A stretch of 38,182 bases of DNA, from NCBI GenBank assembly GCA_037447655.1, contig JBBHKE010001290.1:1-38182 (forward strand). The letters are read 5' to 3'. Below are positions 1 through 11,480 of this stretch, piece by piece. The notes under the pieces are model-generated. The model saw only the letters and a program-made list of their open reading frames with translations. It was not told the DNA's origin and ran no database searches. How positions within the stretch are numbered: position 1 is the first letter of the stretch; each line of letters opens with the position of its first letter. Made by a program: the position numbers and the translations under genes. This stretch comes from Zygnema cylindricum (taxonomy: Eukaryota; Streptophyta; Zygnematophyceae; Zygnematales; Zygnemataceae).

Positions 1-950
1 AAATCAAGTCGCGAGGTGATTTTTGATGAAGTTTTTTGACGGGCTGAATTCTCTTGCCCGGGGGTCGAAAAAAAGAAAACGCCAAAATTCGCTAACATGA
101 CGACAAACAGGAAGTACACTCAAAGTATCGACTTGATGTTTGCAGTACTTTTAAAGAATTGCTTTTATTGTACGGTTAAAGTTTTTCTCGTACGGAACTG
201 CGTTTTGGGTGAAAACGACAGATTAAAGTCGATACTTTAATACATGGGGACGCACCCATAGGCACACATTGAAAAGTACACCGTAAAATCAACGCTAAAT
301 TCCAAAATAACGTTTCAAAATATCGGTTACATGGGGACACGCCCTTAGTCTCCCGACCCCGAATGCTGCCAAGATTAGCGCAGTAAGGACGTTGTCCTCT
401 AATTATAAATTGACATCCCACAATGCCAAGTATCCGCTAAAATTAGCCATAAAAAATTACAGTTTCAAGATACCTACTGGATTTTTAGGGGTGTCCTCCC
501 AAACGTCAAAAAATTTGCGTCCGTATCGGCCGGATGCGGCTTGATAGGGATGGTGACGTGTGCTGATCTCAATTTCAACATGAAACGAACCGAACCGAAC
601 CGACCCGAATTTCTGGTGCCAAGGTAATTTTGATTTGTGTGAATCGCATCTGTTGGATTGTACAGTACTCGAACAAACAAACCAAGGTCATTGAAGTGCA
701 AAAACCAATGATTGAAAAGTCATTTAAAAAAAAGTGATGGGGTTAATTTAAACGAAAAGGGACTTATCACACCGCCAGCCCTACCGTATCAAAGGTGTTT
801 GGCTATTTGCAATTTTCTCATTCATTGGTGGCGTCTCCTCGAGCGTTGTCAGAGCGGGTTTTAGCGGCCGTAAGTTTACGCAAAATTTTTGACGGTTTGG
901 GTGGACATCTTTATACCACAACTTTTGCTTGTTTCCATCAGCAAATTCTG
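1..950. other. Intergenic, no gene seen
   Basis: Only short open frames occur here, without recognisable domains. The first bases (3-20) carry one copy of an ATCA-CGCGA-TGAT near-palindrome that recurs at 2765-2782 and 3593-3610. Bases 1-330 resemble 2765-3000 in patches, including the stretches about AAAGTATC and the CACATGGG-like segment, so this is probably repeat-derived DNA. Confidence 0.5.
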
Positions 951-2070
951 TAATTGTACGGCCAACATTGAGAATGATATATTTTGAATGATGGATTAAC
1001 GCGTGGAGCCTGTAAACCACGTGTTCTAAAATTGAGTGTTACCACGTACATTAAGATGGATATTGAAAATCGTCAATGATTTTTACACCGACCAGTTTTA
1101 ACTTAAAATATTCATTTGTATACCATGTAAGTGCGTACCAAATCATCGTACAACACAACATTTTGTACTTTTTTCAGACTCCTTGTGAGACACCTAGCTC
1201 ATTTTTTTAGGTTTTTAACGTCGTGACGAAAGAGCGTTATCGAGATTACTTTTTAAATTTCGGTTGGATTCTGGAAGGTACAGTACATCGCCAATCGTTA
1301 TTAGCGTGTAGGTTTCTTTAGCGTATACAACCAATTACAGTGGTGTATGCTATTTAAAAATTTGGAAATTTTGGAAAAAATCATACATTCTAATTGTTTG
1401 ATTATGGTAATTTGGATCTTTGAAAAAAAAAATGTCGGTCGCAAACATGCTTACACTAATACAGGTCTCCGTACAAAATCTGACAAATTGTACACAAATC
1501 CTACATTCATACGGTCGAAACGCGAATGTGGAACGGGAATATGCGAACGGGAATTTTTACGACCTGGTTTTTTTTCCTTTTTAGAACGCACATTCTCATG
1601 CGTCCACGGTTACTAAAACTAATTTATTGTACTTTTTAACTTAAAAAAGGTACATTTATGTACGATCTGACACTGACCGTACACCACTCTATTTAAGAGA
1701 CAACGTACTGAAAACAACCCTAAATAGAAAAAATAAAAAAAATAGAATGAACTACACTAATGGAGAATAAAAAGAAAAAAAAAGCGGGACCGAATTAGTG
1801 TACACAACGCTAATAACGATTGGCGGTGTACAGTACATATCATGTGCAAATTTTTTGAATTCCGTTGGTTGTCCATCCTAACACGTATCTTTTATCATCC
1901 AGCGTGTCGCGGCTCTTCAATTTTTGTAACTGACAACCCACCTCGAGATTGAAGCGAATACTTCGCGAATGAGTATCCAACAGTCATTATTACCTCCCAT
2001 ACATTTGAATAATATTGGCAAGATTCTTTATAATATTGTTCGATGATAAAAACAAAATAAGTGGTACGGT
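951..2070 (+). repeat. Dispersed repeat, copy 1 (pairs with 24329-24980)
   Basis: Patches align in the same order with 24329-24980. They are a shared ACGGCCAACATTG block (about 957 and 24336), a TACCACGTA block, a GACCAGTTTTAA-like block, CATCCTAACACGTATC against CATCATAACACGTATC, and a CCAACAGTC..TT.CCTC block. The copies are strongly diverged. Copy 1 carries the 1286-1828 TIR element, which copy 2 lacks, so copy 2 acts as an empty site. No coding capacity is recognised and the outer limits are uncertain; weaker similarity may continue to about 2420. Confidence 0.6.
1286..1828 (+). mobile_element. MITE-like TIR element, 543 bp
   Basis: The left end CATCGCCAATCGTTATTAGC is inverted at the right end, whose reverse complement begins CACCGCCAATCGTTATTAGC. 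Both ends are flanked by the direct repeat TACAGTA (1279-1285 and 1829-1835), the likely target-site duplication. It can be read as 9 bp if the shared CA is counted. The related repeat copy near 24690 has a single GTAAGTACAT at the matching place, so it looks like the empty site. A truncated reverse copy lies at about 28690-29136. No transposase is encoded, so it is non-autonomous. The superfamily is not settled. Confidence 0.75.
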
Positions 2071-3064
2071 ATGTTACGGAAAAGGTCGGCTTTCTGTAAA
2101 CAACCTCACTTTTCGTCCGATAGTATGTGCCCATGTAACCAGTACTTTGAATGAGTACTTTGGGTTTTGGTAATAATTCTCCGTACTACTTTTCATAACG
2201 TTACAATGTGCGTAAATGAAATCGGACCTTTTGAAAGCTGATGGTTGTAGACGTGGGTACAACTTGTGACGATTGAAGACGACTACGAAACTTGGTGACG
2301 TCTACAAACAAAGCGACGGTTCTAGACGCCTAGATTTTATTGGCATTGTAGATGTTTAGAGGTTTTTGATTTTGTGACGTTATGCCTTGTGACAACGTCG
2401 ACGTCAATAACTTTCCGCCATGGCTTTTCGATTTCGTTTTTCAAGTTTTTCCATTTGACTTGCCATCAAAATATGCCCAAAGGTAGTCAAAATAATTATT
2501 TTTTAAAGTTATTTCATTTCATAACAGTATTGTCATGTTTCATTCCATTGTGAGATAAAATCGATAGTGTGAGAGGGAGAGGGAGAGACAACGGTAACCT
2601 AACCTTCTACTAGGACCCATGAGGTTCGAGACCCTTGCAATTTTTTTCCATACATGGCAACAAAGAATATAACGAGTAATCACCTTCGCGCAAAAAAAAT
2701 CCTAGTCATGTGGCGCGTGCATATAAGGTTTTTCAATCGTTATTCTAATAACACGTTAACTAAAATCACCTCGCGAGGTGATCTCGATAATTTTTTTTTT
2801 TAAGTTGGATTCACGTGCACGTGGGTCATAAAGAGAAAAATGTCAAAATGAATACATAAAACGACAAAAATAAAGTACATTTAAAGTATCATGATGGCGT
2901 TTATCGTACTGTGGTTTCTCTTTGGGGACTAAATTTTGGAGGAAAAATGAAAAAAAAAACACGATACGTTAACACATGGGCACATACCCTAAGCACACAC
3001 CATAATTGAACATTTACGAAGGGATTTTTTTAAAGTCTAATAACTCTTTGCTTATTCTGTCAAT
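2071..3064. other. Intergenic, no gene seen
   Basis: No coding region is supported. The stretch 2265-2420 (repeated GTGACG/GACGT words) resembles 26700-26850 and may be the tail of the dispersed repeat family. A short GAGAGG run lies at about 2571-2587. Confidence 0.45.
2765..2782. repeat. Perfect 18-bp palindrome with CGCG core
   Basis: ATCACCTCGCGAGGTGAT equals its own reverse complement. Imperfect versions occur at 3-20 and 3593-3610. The spacing suggests junctions or termini of related repeat units, with this one possibly formed by two abutting ends. Confidence 0.7.
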
Positions 3065-3212
3065 ACACACACACACATATATATATATATAGATATATAT
3101 ATATATATAGATATCTATATATATATAGATATATCTATATATATAGATATATATATATATAGATATATAGATATATATATATAGATATATCTATATATAT
3201 ATAGATATATAT
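3065..3212. repeat. AC/AT compound microsatellite
   Basis: A short (AC)n run passes into about 135 bp of (AT)n regularly interrupted by AGATAT and ATCTAT. The AT part is highly self-complementary and prone to slippage and misassembly. Confidence 0.95.
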
Positions 3213-3279
3213 CGCCTTTTTTCCTTGCTAAATTGTCTTGTTATTTCCTCTGCTGTTTTGTAAAAAAAAAAAAAATGCC

Positions 3280-3385
3280 TTATGCGGGTCATTTTTTGCG
3301 CCATGAGGAAAATATCAACAAAATTGCGTTATGCGGGTCACTTTTTGCGCCATAAGGAAAATAACAACAAAATCGGCTTATGCGA
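3280..3385 (+). repeat. 49-bp tandem repeat, about 2.2 units
   Basis: Units begin at 3280, 3329 and 3378 with TTATGCG. The first two units share TTATGCGGGTCA, TTTTTGCGCCAT and AGGAAAAT blocks. The third is truncated after about 8 bases. Confidence 0.85.
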
Positions 3386-3949
3386 CGTGCCGTTGTGTTA
3401 AAATAAGGATTTTTTTTCGTTTTCACATAATATGGGGCTTGCAACGATAAAATGTTACGCCCTACGAAAAATGTATGAGAACCAAATTACATTGTGTGTC
3501 ATCTGAAAACTCCGAATGTACTTTAATTGGGCGTTAGTATCTTTTCGACCCACTACCACGTCATGCCAGCTCATCTTCAAACTTATAACAAAATCAACTC
3601 GCGAAGTGATTGTAGAATAATAGTATATCGACGAATAAGGAAAAGTTATCGCACGCGTCAAAGGTATGCAATTTTTTTTACACGAGGGATAACAAATGCT
3701 ATTTTTTTCCCTGATCGTCACGGGAATGTACGTAGAAAAATAGTAAGCATGTTCTAAAAACAATTCGAAAGGGTCTCGGATCTCCACTTTTATTCATGGG
3801 TCCTTCACAAAAGTTTACGTCATCCTCGTCTCTCCCCCTCCTTCTCGCTCGGTCGCTTCTCTATCTCGCTGATCTAAACAAAAATACAACAGTAATGGTA
3901 CAAAAAGAAAGAGTTTTTTTCCCCTTTTTTTTAATACCTTTCACTGAAG

Positions 3950-4740
3950 CTTGATAGTGATATTATGTGGGTTGTGTTGCACCACATAATGCACAGTTCA
4001 CAAGAAGCCAATAGGATAACATCAACCCACTTTGGTTTCCCTAATAATAACTGCCACATTGGGAAAAAATGACTCTGACCAGCCTCACCCTTGTGAGATC
4101 AAGACTCCTCTGAGTCTAACGCAAAAAAAATCACTGAATTTGCTCCCATGAGCAGTTTGTTATGGCTGGTCAAAGATTACTTTTATAGTTACAAGCTCTT
4201 TTAAAGAGAGATACCTGAATTTCACTAAGTCTTGATCTGCCAATAGGAACAGTGTATAGTACAATAAGGTATAGTGGTTGATGTACTTATTGTACGGCCA
4301 TTGTACGACATGGCTTTCACGATGACGTTTGTCAAATTGGGAGCGAAAGTTCCTCCCCTATCTTTTCCAGTATCGAATAGTGTGGCGCCACGTGGCATCG
4401 CGTGACGCTATCTCTTAAGGTCGCCAAAAGCTCATTCCGGGTGGCGATTGCAACGACGATTATCTGATCAAATATATTTACACGGTTTGGATTCGCGTCC
4501 GTCCATGAATTGTTACACATGCGCCTCGTCGTCAGTTTGGTGTGAATTAGCCGTCGCGTGATTGTTTTGAAATTATCAAACCTGATAAGTGTATCTTTTC
4601 TTTAACTACTTAGTGGATAAGACGGCTAGCTACTTAGACTCCCCACGACCTAGGTTCAAGTCCGGTTAGGGCATTATTTTGGTAAAATGCCCTTTACTTC
4701 AAAGCCTATTCCCACCGGAAAAAAATTCACTTCCGCAACA
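3950..4740 (-). mobile_element. Diverged solo LTR F, related to the element B LTR
   Basis: On the minus strand this region follows the element B LTR block by block: AAGTAAAGGGC, a tRNA-like segment, the GTGACGC..CACGTGGCGCCAC G-box block, TGTCGTACAATGG followed by GTACAATAAGTAC, the GAGCAAATTCAGTGATT block, and CTCACAAGGGTGAGGCTGG. The minus-strand start may be TGTTGCGGAAG at 4740, similar to the B start TGTTGAAAAG. The other end is not clear and no target duplication was found, so the limits are approximate. No internal region is attached. Confidence 0.7.
4611..4663 (+). other. tRNA-like box A/box B block inside LTR F (antisense)
   Basis: A box A-like TAGTGGATAAGACGGCTAG at 4611-4629 and a box B-like GGTTCAAGTCC at 4653-4663 have tRNA-like spacing. 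The orientation is antisense to the LTR. Equivalent blocks occur in LTRs B and E. It is not a functional tRNA gene, because no acceptor stem is seen. Confidence 0.55.
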
Positions 4741-5002
4741 GACGGGCGTTCAAATAATGTACGACTTTCAGAGCACCGACTTTGGTGTTCTCGAAAGTTC
4801 TCGGAAAACCATACAATAAAAATTCCTCAAAATATTTGAGGATATTCAAGTTGGGTTAAGGTTGCGTCTTTCTTTGAAACAGGCCAACGGTAAACCCAAA
4901 AGGTGAAAAAGCAGAAAAACAACATCCGAACGGCTATTTCATAGCTTTCGCGCAAAAAACCTGTCCAACTTTGAACCACCGTCGTCGTCCTTCAAACATT
5001 CA
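4741..5002. other. Intergenic, no gene seen
   Basis: A short hairpin-like inverted repeat CCTCAAAATATTTGAGG lies near 4835. Nothing else was recognised. Confidence 0.4.
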
Positions 5003-5178
5003 TTCTCTATCCCTCTCTCTCTCCCTCTCCCTCTCCCTTTCCCTCTCTCCCTCCCTCTCCCTCTCCCCTTCCTCTCCCCCCCCCTCTCCCTCCCTCCCTC
5101 CCTCCTTCCCTCCCTCCCTCCCTCTCTCTCCCTCTCTCTTTCTCTCTTTCTCTCTCTCTCTTTATCTCTCTCTCTCTC
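5003..5178. repeat. CT-rich microsatellite (CT/CCT/CCCT)
   Basis: About 175 bp of almost pure pyrimidine on the plus strand. It creates a spurious Leu-Ser/Pro-Ser open frame. Confidence 0.95.
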
Positions 5179-5693
5179 AATGTAACTGTTTGATTGTCGC
5201 TAATACAAAAAATATTGTCGTGGATATAATAGATTTCCGTCTCAAAGAGTTGAACTGACTTTTCTTTTCCTCATTCTTAGTTCCAATCTAGTATAGTAAA
5301 ATGTTAGAAAGAGTAATATATACTAATACATAATAGTATAGAAATATACATACTTAGAGAATATATACATATATATATATGTACACTACACTATTTTTGC
5401 CTTACTATTTTATTTCTGCCACATTATTTTTCTGTCGCACTATTTTTATGTCACACCATTATAAGTTTGCAGTTGCTAGTTTTCTATTTTCAGTTTTGCA
5501 CTTTTCTGTTTTCAAATAAACAAATAAAAACACCACAAATTATGACACAAAAACTTCAACATAACACAGCTATTGGTTACACACCGAACTCCGCACGTAA
5601 CATATTTACAAACATAATCCATTGAAAAAAAAGTTATTGCATACCACCTCTTTGTTATATTGGAAACCTTTAGTCCTCTGTATATATCTCATG
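5179..5693. other. AT-rich intergenic spacer
   Basis: There is no gene. Between about 5387 and 5460 a degenerate tandem motif of the type C.CTATTTTTRT recurs three or four times, and a short (AT)n run lies near 5365. The spacer abuts the left end of element A. Confidence 0.45.
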
Positions 5694-6447
5694 TGTGAGA
5701 AAGAGATTCCGGACTTAGTCATTTTGTGTACAGCCTGAATTGTCGTAGACGGGTTTTAGTGTGGTATGTAACTCCGAAGGCAGTACACAGATTCGGTACA
5801 CTCTAGGTACACGTGTCTGTTCAAGAAGAAGTCAAGATTGGTTGATCCGGACGACAAAGTACAGTTTCATTTGAGGACCGGATATACACGTGGAGGTTCA
5901 TCTCTAGTGATGAAAGAATACGCGAACGGCTGAAAGAGTCTGCCGTCATTTTTGAAAGTGAAATATTGACTGCGCCGTCATTTTAGCTGACGAACTTTGA
6001 CCGCGCACTAGTTCATTTTAGCAGCTGTCAGTTTTAGGGTTGATGTAAATATAGTGTACAGATGACGACGAGGATTTGTTTGATTAAGGTTTAGCATACC
6101 GGTTGATCACGATAATTGTGGTACGGTGTAGACCAGCTCTAGGTTCACTTGTATATGTAGGACTTAGAATATTTTTGGAGTAAGGAATTCCTTGTATTCA
6201 GAACTGCAAAACAGTTTTTGGATGTCTTTGAATTACAGGATCATTGTGATATTTGGGCAAAACCTTGTGAAATTTTGCAAGAGGTTTCGTTGGTGTATAA
6301 TTTACAATTTTCAGGAAAATTTGCAGACCTAGGGTGTGTCTGGTTTGCTTGGGGCTTCATTGTAAAGTCGATCTATTGAGGGCTTTCGTGAGAGTTTCCT
6401 CTTGCATTTTGACTATCATGGCAACTACTGGTGCTGCTACTTCTTAA
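5694..6447 (+). repeat. Element A 5' LTR (end truncated)
   Basis: It aligns throughout with 22991-23744 at about 90% identity by eye, starting TGTGAGAAAGAG against TATGAGAAAGAG. Similarity stops just after the gag start ATGGCAACT (6418). The expected LTR end and primer site are missing because the following sequence joins directly to a later part of gag, so a deletion at about 6448 is likely. Confidence 0.7.
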
Positions 6448-7267
6448 GGAAGTAAAATTATGTGATGTGGTTTCTGATGTTCTTCCAGATACGGATCCGG
6501 ATTTTGATAAGAAAATGAGGATGCTTTGCATATTCTTAAGTTTCTCTTGTTGAAAGATTTGAACATGACATATATCCATATCTCTACGGCATCTAATATA
6601 TAAGGCTTTGAGAGAATCTTAAGTCTTAGGTAGTTAGCAGAATGAGGTTATAACTGCTTGAAAAAATTGGGATTATAAGTATACCGTGTAGGATATGAAC
6701 ACATATTGTAATGGCTTGAAACTTCTATTGTCGGAGAATGCATGTTTCAGGGGGAATTTTCCTCCCTATCATCAAGCTATGATTCTAATAAAAGGGTTTC
6801 CTACTGAATATAAAAGAGCCGCAGAACAGTTAAAGAAATTAGAGAAGAGTAAATGGAATATAGTTGTAGCTCAAGCTTATATCTTAGAGGAAGAGGCCAC
6901 TAAGATAGCATTAAATTGTGGACAGTCAGCGGTAGCTTACAATGCTCAGTCATTTAAGCCGGCTTGATTTTAATGAAATAGGAACTTTACACCTTATCCG
7001 AAATATAGGCAATATGATTGGTGTGTCTATTGCTTTGGTCAAGGTCATGTTTTTCGGCTGTGTCCGGCATTTTTAAAAGCGTGTGAAACAAGAATTTATC
7101 GTGCGAGATGGAAGGTGCTGTTGGAGGATTCACAATCAAAAGTGTCGGCATCAAAAGTGCGTGTTAAAAATGCGGCGTTATTTGCAATCGATGAGACGAC
7201 ACAAGACGAATGGCTGGAGGAGAAAAACGATGTGGTCATATTTCTGCAATCGGATGATGATGAGTTT
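6418..7267 (+). pseudogene. Element A gag (broken)
   Basis: This is the capsid-like Gag of a copia element. It starts MATTGAA, inside the LTR-like repeat, and meets a stop within a few codons. The N-terminal segment seen in D and B (VMGPP..FDG) is absent. A frame at 6695-6967 matches the UBN2/gag core (HQAMILIKGFPTEYKRA resembles QQAMSLMRTLPHEYNGA of D). A zinc knuckle C-x2-C-x4-H-x4-C is read at about 7023-7064 (CVYCFGQGHVFRLC). The following acidic frame (DEWLEEKNDVVIF, QSDDDEF) leads to the point where element D entered. Several frameshifts and stops make it non-functional. Confidence 0.8.
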
Positions 7268-7892
7268 TGTTGAAGGTCATGGGCATTCTCACTTGGCTGT
7301 GATCCACTCCCACTAGAGTCACGCTTGCACCAGCGGGAACAGAGCCATTATCCGACATCTGAGCAGAAGCCAACCCAAAGAGAAATGCCTAGTAGACTAG
7401 ATCTATAGTGTAAGATATGTAACTCCAAATGAAAGAGGTCTTTCAACCATACAAACATGTACTACAAGCAAATCAAAGACAATAGAGCACAAAACACCTT
7501 AAACTGCACTCAGTGCTCTCATTTCCTTAACTCTTGTATAGAATGTACATTCTTTATCAAACTGATCATTCCTAATTGAATTAATACTCTAAAGATCCTC
7601 AAAACATCTAAAACGTATGTACAGGGTTCACCAGACAGCCTACTGACAAAAATCTAAGTGTTTGGACCAGAATTGTCCACTAACAATATCTATACCCTAA
7701 AAAACGGGTGATTCTTATCACGTCCACATTCGTTGGCGGCCCTACACACTAATTTACTTAAAGATAACTATTCGTGTAGATACTACAAAAAATCTACACT
7801 AAATTTGGTCAATATTGAACAGTTGGTATTCCAAAATTATTGTAAGTCTTAGACTCAAATTTCTAAGACTTACTAAGGCTTACTTTTCAATA
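7268..7892 (-). repeat. Element D 3' LTR, 625 bp
   Basis: On the plus strand it begins TGTTGAAGG and ends TTTTCAATA. On the element strand it therefore runs TATTGAAAAG..CCTTCAACA, with TA in place of the usual TG start. It still contains the duplicated gag start region (plus 7268-7360). Confidence 0.92.
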
Positions 7893-7903
7893 CTACCCTT
7901 AAG
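7893..7903 (-). other. Element D polypurine tract
   Basis: CTTAAGGGTAG on the minus strand lies immediately before the 3' LTR. This is the normal place for the plus-strand DNA primer. Confidence 0.6.
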
Positions 7904-7918
7904 TTTTAGAATACTTAC

Positions 7919-9495
7919 TTATGAATTTTTGCAGTACTCAAACTTAGGAGCAGAAAAGGCTTTTGTCAACATGTCCGCAACCATTTTCTCATCAGGTAAA
8001 TAACAAAGTTTGACCACTTTTGCAAATACTTTCTCTCGTACCAAATGTAGCTGATTGTCCTTATTGAAATGTTGACTTGGGTTTGTAGCCACAGAAATGG
8101 CTGCTTGATTGTCGCACCACATTATTTGTGTCCCGTGTTGTGTAAAACCCAATTCTTAAAGAAATGCCTTAATCCATAGAAGCTCTTTCAAGGCTGCACT
8201 CGCAGCCATGTATTCGACTTCCATAGTAGATTGAGTCGTGACCTTTTGAAGTTTACTACCCCAACTACAAGTTCCACTTCCAATCTGAATGACATACCCA
8301 GTTGTAGACTTCATACTAGGCACATCACCATAGCTAGATCACTCCTAGTATTAATGCCAACCTTGTCCCCTCCCAAAGTAAGCCAAAGATTTTTAGTCCC
8401 AACAAGATACCTTAAGACCCTTTTTGCTGCTTCCCAGTCTCTCTTTCGTGGATTTTGCAGACTTGTGCTCAACACACCAACAGCTGCAACTATATCGAGC
8501 GTAGTACAATTCATGAAGTAAATCAGACTTCCTACTACTTGTCTATAGGGTACTTGGGACATAAATTTTTGCTCTTCTGCACTAAGTTCCTCATCTATTA
8601 TGACTCCAAACTCATGCTCCATTCCTTCAAGTTTTTGCTTATACTCCATAGGAGTTGCACAACCTTTGGCATCAGCCAAGCCAAATTTTTCCAACATGTT
8701 TCCTATCGCTTCTTTTTGAGTTAGCCTAATGATTTTCTTTTCTCTATCTCTTTCAACTTGTATGCCAAGGATATATTTTGCCTCACCCAAATCTTTCATT
8801 TCAAATTGTGAATTAAGAGCATGTTTTACTCTAGCAATTCCTTCTTTGTTCCTACTAATTAGCAGCAAATCATCAACATACACATCAATGAATATCACCT
8901 CATCAAGATTATCACCACACATCACATATACTGAATGATTTGAGCTAATTCTTGTAAATTCTAATCTTGTCAAGATCTCATCTAACTTTTGGTTCCATTG
9001 CCTAGGGGCATGTTTTAGGTCATACAAAGATTTTAAAAGTTTGCACACAAGATTTTCTTTTCCTGCTTCTTCATAACCCTTAGACTACTTCATATAAATG
9101 ACCTCATCTAAATCACCATGCAAAAAGGCATTTTTTACATCCATTTGATGGATGCCAAAATTCTCTATGGCAGCTAATGTAAGTAAGATGCGGACAGATG
9201 GAAACCTTACAACCGGTGAAAAAGTTTCTTGATAATCTATCCCCTGCTTTTGATTATATCCCTTAGCAACTAAACGAGCCTTATACCTGTCTATGGTATT
9301 ATCTGGGTTCAATTTTAATTTAAACACCCATTCAATTCCATTAGCCTTTCTTCTAGGAGGAAGTTCCACCAGATCCCATGTTTTGGCCTCCATGATGGAC
9401 TTCATTTCTTCATTAACCTCTTCCACCCAGTGTTCCCTTTTATTAATCGAAAAAGCTTTTGTCAAGGTTAGAGGATCTTCTATGTGTGCTGAGTG
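7919..9495 (-). pseudogene. Element D reverse transcriptase and RNase H (broken)
   Basis: The reverse transcriptase fragment at 9465-9085 has [20 protein letters not shown], then [20 protein letters not shown] and the first-aspartate motif [15 protein letters not shown] stop follows EVIYMK. The frame 9048-8311 continues with SLYDLKHAPRQWNQKL, the catalytic YVDDLLL and DLGEAKYILGIQ. RNase H begins near TRSD and shifts frame at about 8330. It continues through a degraded STMEVEYMA region to WCDNQAAISVATNPSQHF and ADMLTKAFS, ending at 7919. At least one stop and two frameshifts rule out an intact product. The order matches Ty1/copia pol. Confidence 0.9.
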
Positions 9496-10453
9496 AGCAA
9501 AGGCTGCATTTTCTCTCCTGAGTCGCGCACTTCGCCTAACTCCACCTAAAAATTCTGTTGCTGGTATAGATGGTTGGGTCCTCCTCCTTGATACATGTGA
9601 TTCTTATTGTGATTCAGTTCGGCTTGAGGTAGAGGAGAGTGTGCAACTCTTTCGGGCATAACACTTCCTGTTTATGGTGGAGAAGATGATTGCAAGTCAC
9701 TTTGAGCTAATGTAGATGCATTTTCTATATTTTTCTTGAAAAACATGGGATTTTCCTCTAAAAAGATATAATCAACACTTCGATCTTTCTTTTCATCTGT
9801 ACGCTGACTAAATACATCTATTCCTTTTCCCTCATCGTTCACTATGATGTTTCTGGCTACCACGACTCTATTTCTCTTAATGTCAAATACTTAATAACCT
9901 TTGGCATGATCATCATACCCTATAAACATCCATGGTATGCCTTTTGGCTCTATTTTCCATTTTTTTGGATCATTATCTAGCATGAATATCTTACTTCTTA
10001 AAACTTTGAAGTGACTTACATCTGGTTTGTGTCCTGTCGACATTTTGTAGGGGGTTTTATCTTTTACTGCCCTTGTTACTAGCCTGTTTCTCACATAAGC
10101 TGCACAATTTATAGCCTCTACCCAAAATTTGAAATCTATGTCCTTATCAGCCATCATTGTCCTAACACACTTTTATATGGTCCTTTTCATCCTCTCTGAA
10201 AAACCGTTTTGTTCCGGAGAATAAGAAACGGTTAGCTGACGTGAGATACCATGCAATTTTAGGAATTTTGCAAACTCATTAGAAATATACTCCCCTCCAT
10301 TATCAGATCTGAATCCCGCTATCTTTCTCTTATGCAGGTTTTCAACCCAAGCCTTATACTCTATAAAGTTTGAAAAAACTTCATCTTTACTTTTCAAAAC
10401 ATAAGCTGTAGTAAATCTACTATAGTCATCACTAAAGGTAAGCATAAACTTAA

Positions 10454-11480
10454 TGAAACTCTGAGACCTCCATAAGTCCTCAGAGTGGACAGCTTCCAAG
10501 AAGCCTCTAGGATAACTCTGACCCCTTTGTGTTTCAGCGAAAACAACTGCCTCCTTGGCAAACAAAAACTCTGACCACCTACACCCCTGTGAAGGCAAGA
10601 CTCCCTTGAGTCTATAGCAAAAAGACTCTCTGAATTTGCTCCCCTGAGCAGTAAGTTATGGAGGGTCAAATTGACCTTTTGTACAGAAGCTCACTGGGAG
10701 AGAGGTTCCTATCTCCTAATTTTTCTAAGTCCTATCTCTCTCACAGACTCAATCTATTGATGTACGGAACCAATCAGGTTACAGTTCCGTACGCAAAAGT
10801 ACAGCTGCCAGTGTACTTTATGTACGGACATTGTACGACATGGCCTAAATGTCGACACATGTTATATCCGGATTCGGTGCCATAATCTCCGGAGATTCCA
10901 CGATCCAATGTAATTTCGCCACGTGTCATCCGATGTGGCGATGGCCACAAACCGCCGAAATCTTCTTCCGCGATCTCGGCGCTAATTCTGGTCGTCCGAT
11001 TAAATTTGAATTTAATCGTAGCCGCAATAAATAAATGCGCGGTATTGATTTATTGTCCGTACCGTAATACGTACTTATACATTACCGGATCTATGTATCC
11101 CGTAAACAATAACAGTTAAATGATTTATCCTACGTATACATGTTTAAATAAATATCAAACTATATGGTACGTAACACTAGTTCTAGACTTAACGGCTAAG
11201 GCTACCGGCTATTCACTGTCTCGCCGGCCGGTAGGTACAGGGATCAAATCCTGTCGTCGGCACATACTTTTTAGATAAAATAAACCCCTAACTAATATAA
11301 ATTTCCCGTAAACCTTTGGATAGCCTAGGTAGCCATGGCTCTAGCTCCCTCTCCAATTTCTCAGTGACTGCGACAAGTTTGAGAGTTGGAGAGAGATGTT
11401 AGAGGTAGACTGCCTCGGCTTCTTTCTATATTTCTATTTAGACCTAGAAAATACTAAAAAATGGACCATTAATTTCTACA
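10454..11480 (-). mobile_element. Solo LTR E, 1027 bp, inserted in D integrase
   Basis: On the minus strand it reads TGTAGAAATTAATGG..AGAGTTTCA (TG..CA). It is flanked by a perfect 5-bp target duplication, CTTAA on the plus strand (10449-10453 and 11481-11485). It aligns in blocks with the element B LTR: GAGCAAATTCAGAGA, GGGAGTCTTGCCTTCACA, TTATCCTAGAGGCTT, and an ATGGAGG..GAGTTTCA end matching B's ATGGAGAC..GAATTTCA. No internal region is present, so it most likely arose by LTR-LTR recombination. Confidence 0.93.
11191..11262 (+). other. tRNA-like block in solo LTR E (antisense)
   Basis: A box A-like GGCTAAGGCTACCGG lies at 11194-11208. A T-arm-like hairpin ACAGG-GATCAAAT-CCTGT lies at 11237-11254, with a perfect 5-bp stem and a GATCAAATC loop close to box B. 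It is antisense to the LTR, as in LTRs B and F. The clear T arm makes this the best of the tRNA-like copies. No anticodon arm or acceptor stem could be established. Confidence 0.6.

Noticed and set aside
1347-1616. 89-codon open frame conserved with 28839-29060 on the minus strand
   Set aside because: Both lie in copies of the same MITE; the matching protein reflects DNA repeat identity and differs by frame breaks.
3593-3610. Inverted TIR transposon spanning 2770-3605
   Set aside because: Only the short CGCGA palindrome is shared; no extended TIR or target duplication was found.
4971-5258. 95-codon open frame of Leu-Ser and Pro-Ser repeats
   Set aside because: It is the translation of the CT microsatellite; there is no independent coding evidence.
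11191-11262. Genuine tRNA gene
   Set aside because: Box A/B and a T arm are present, but no acceptor stem or convincing anticodon arm; the copies travel with LTRs.
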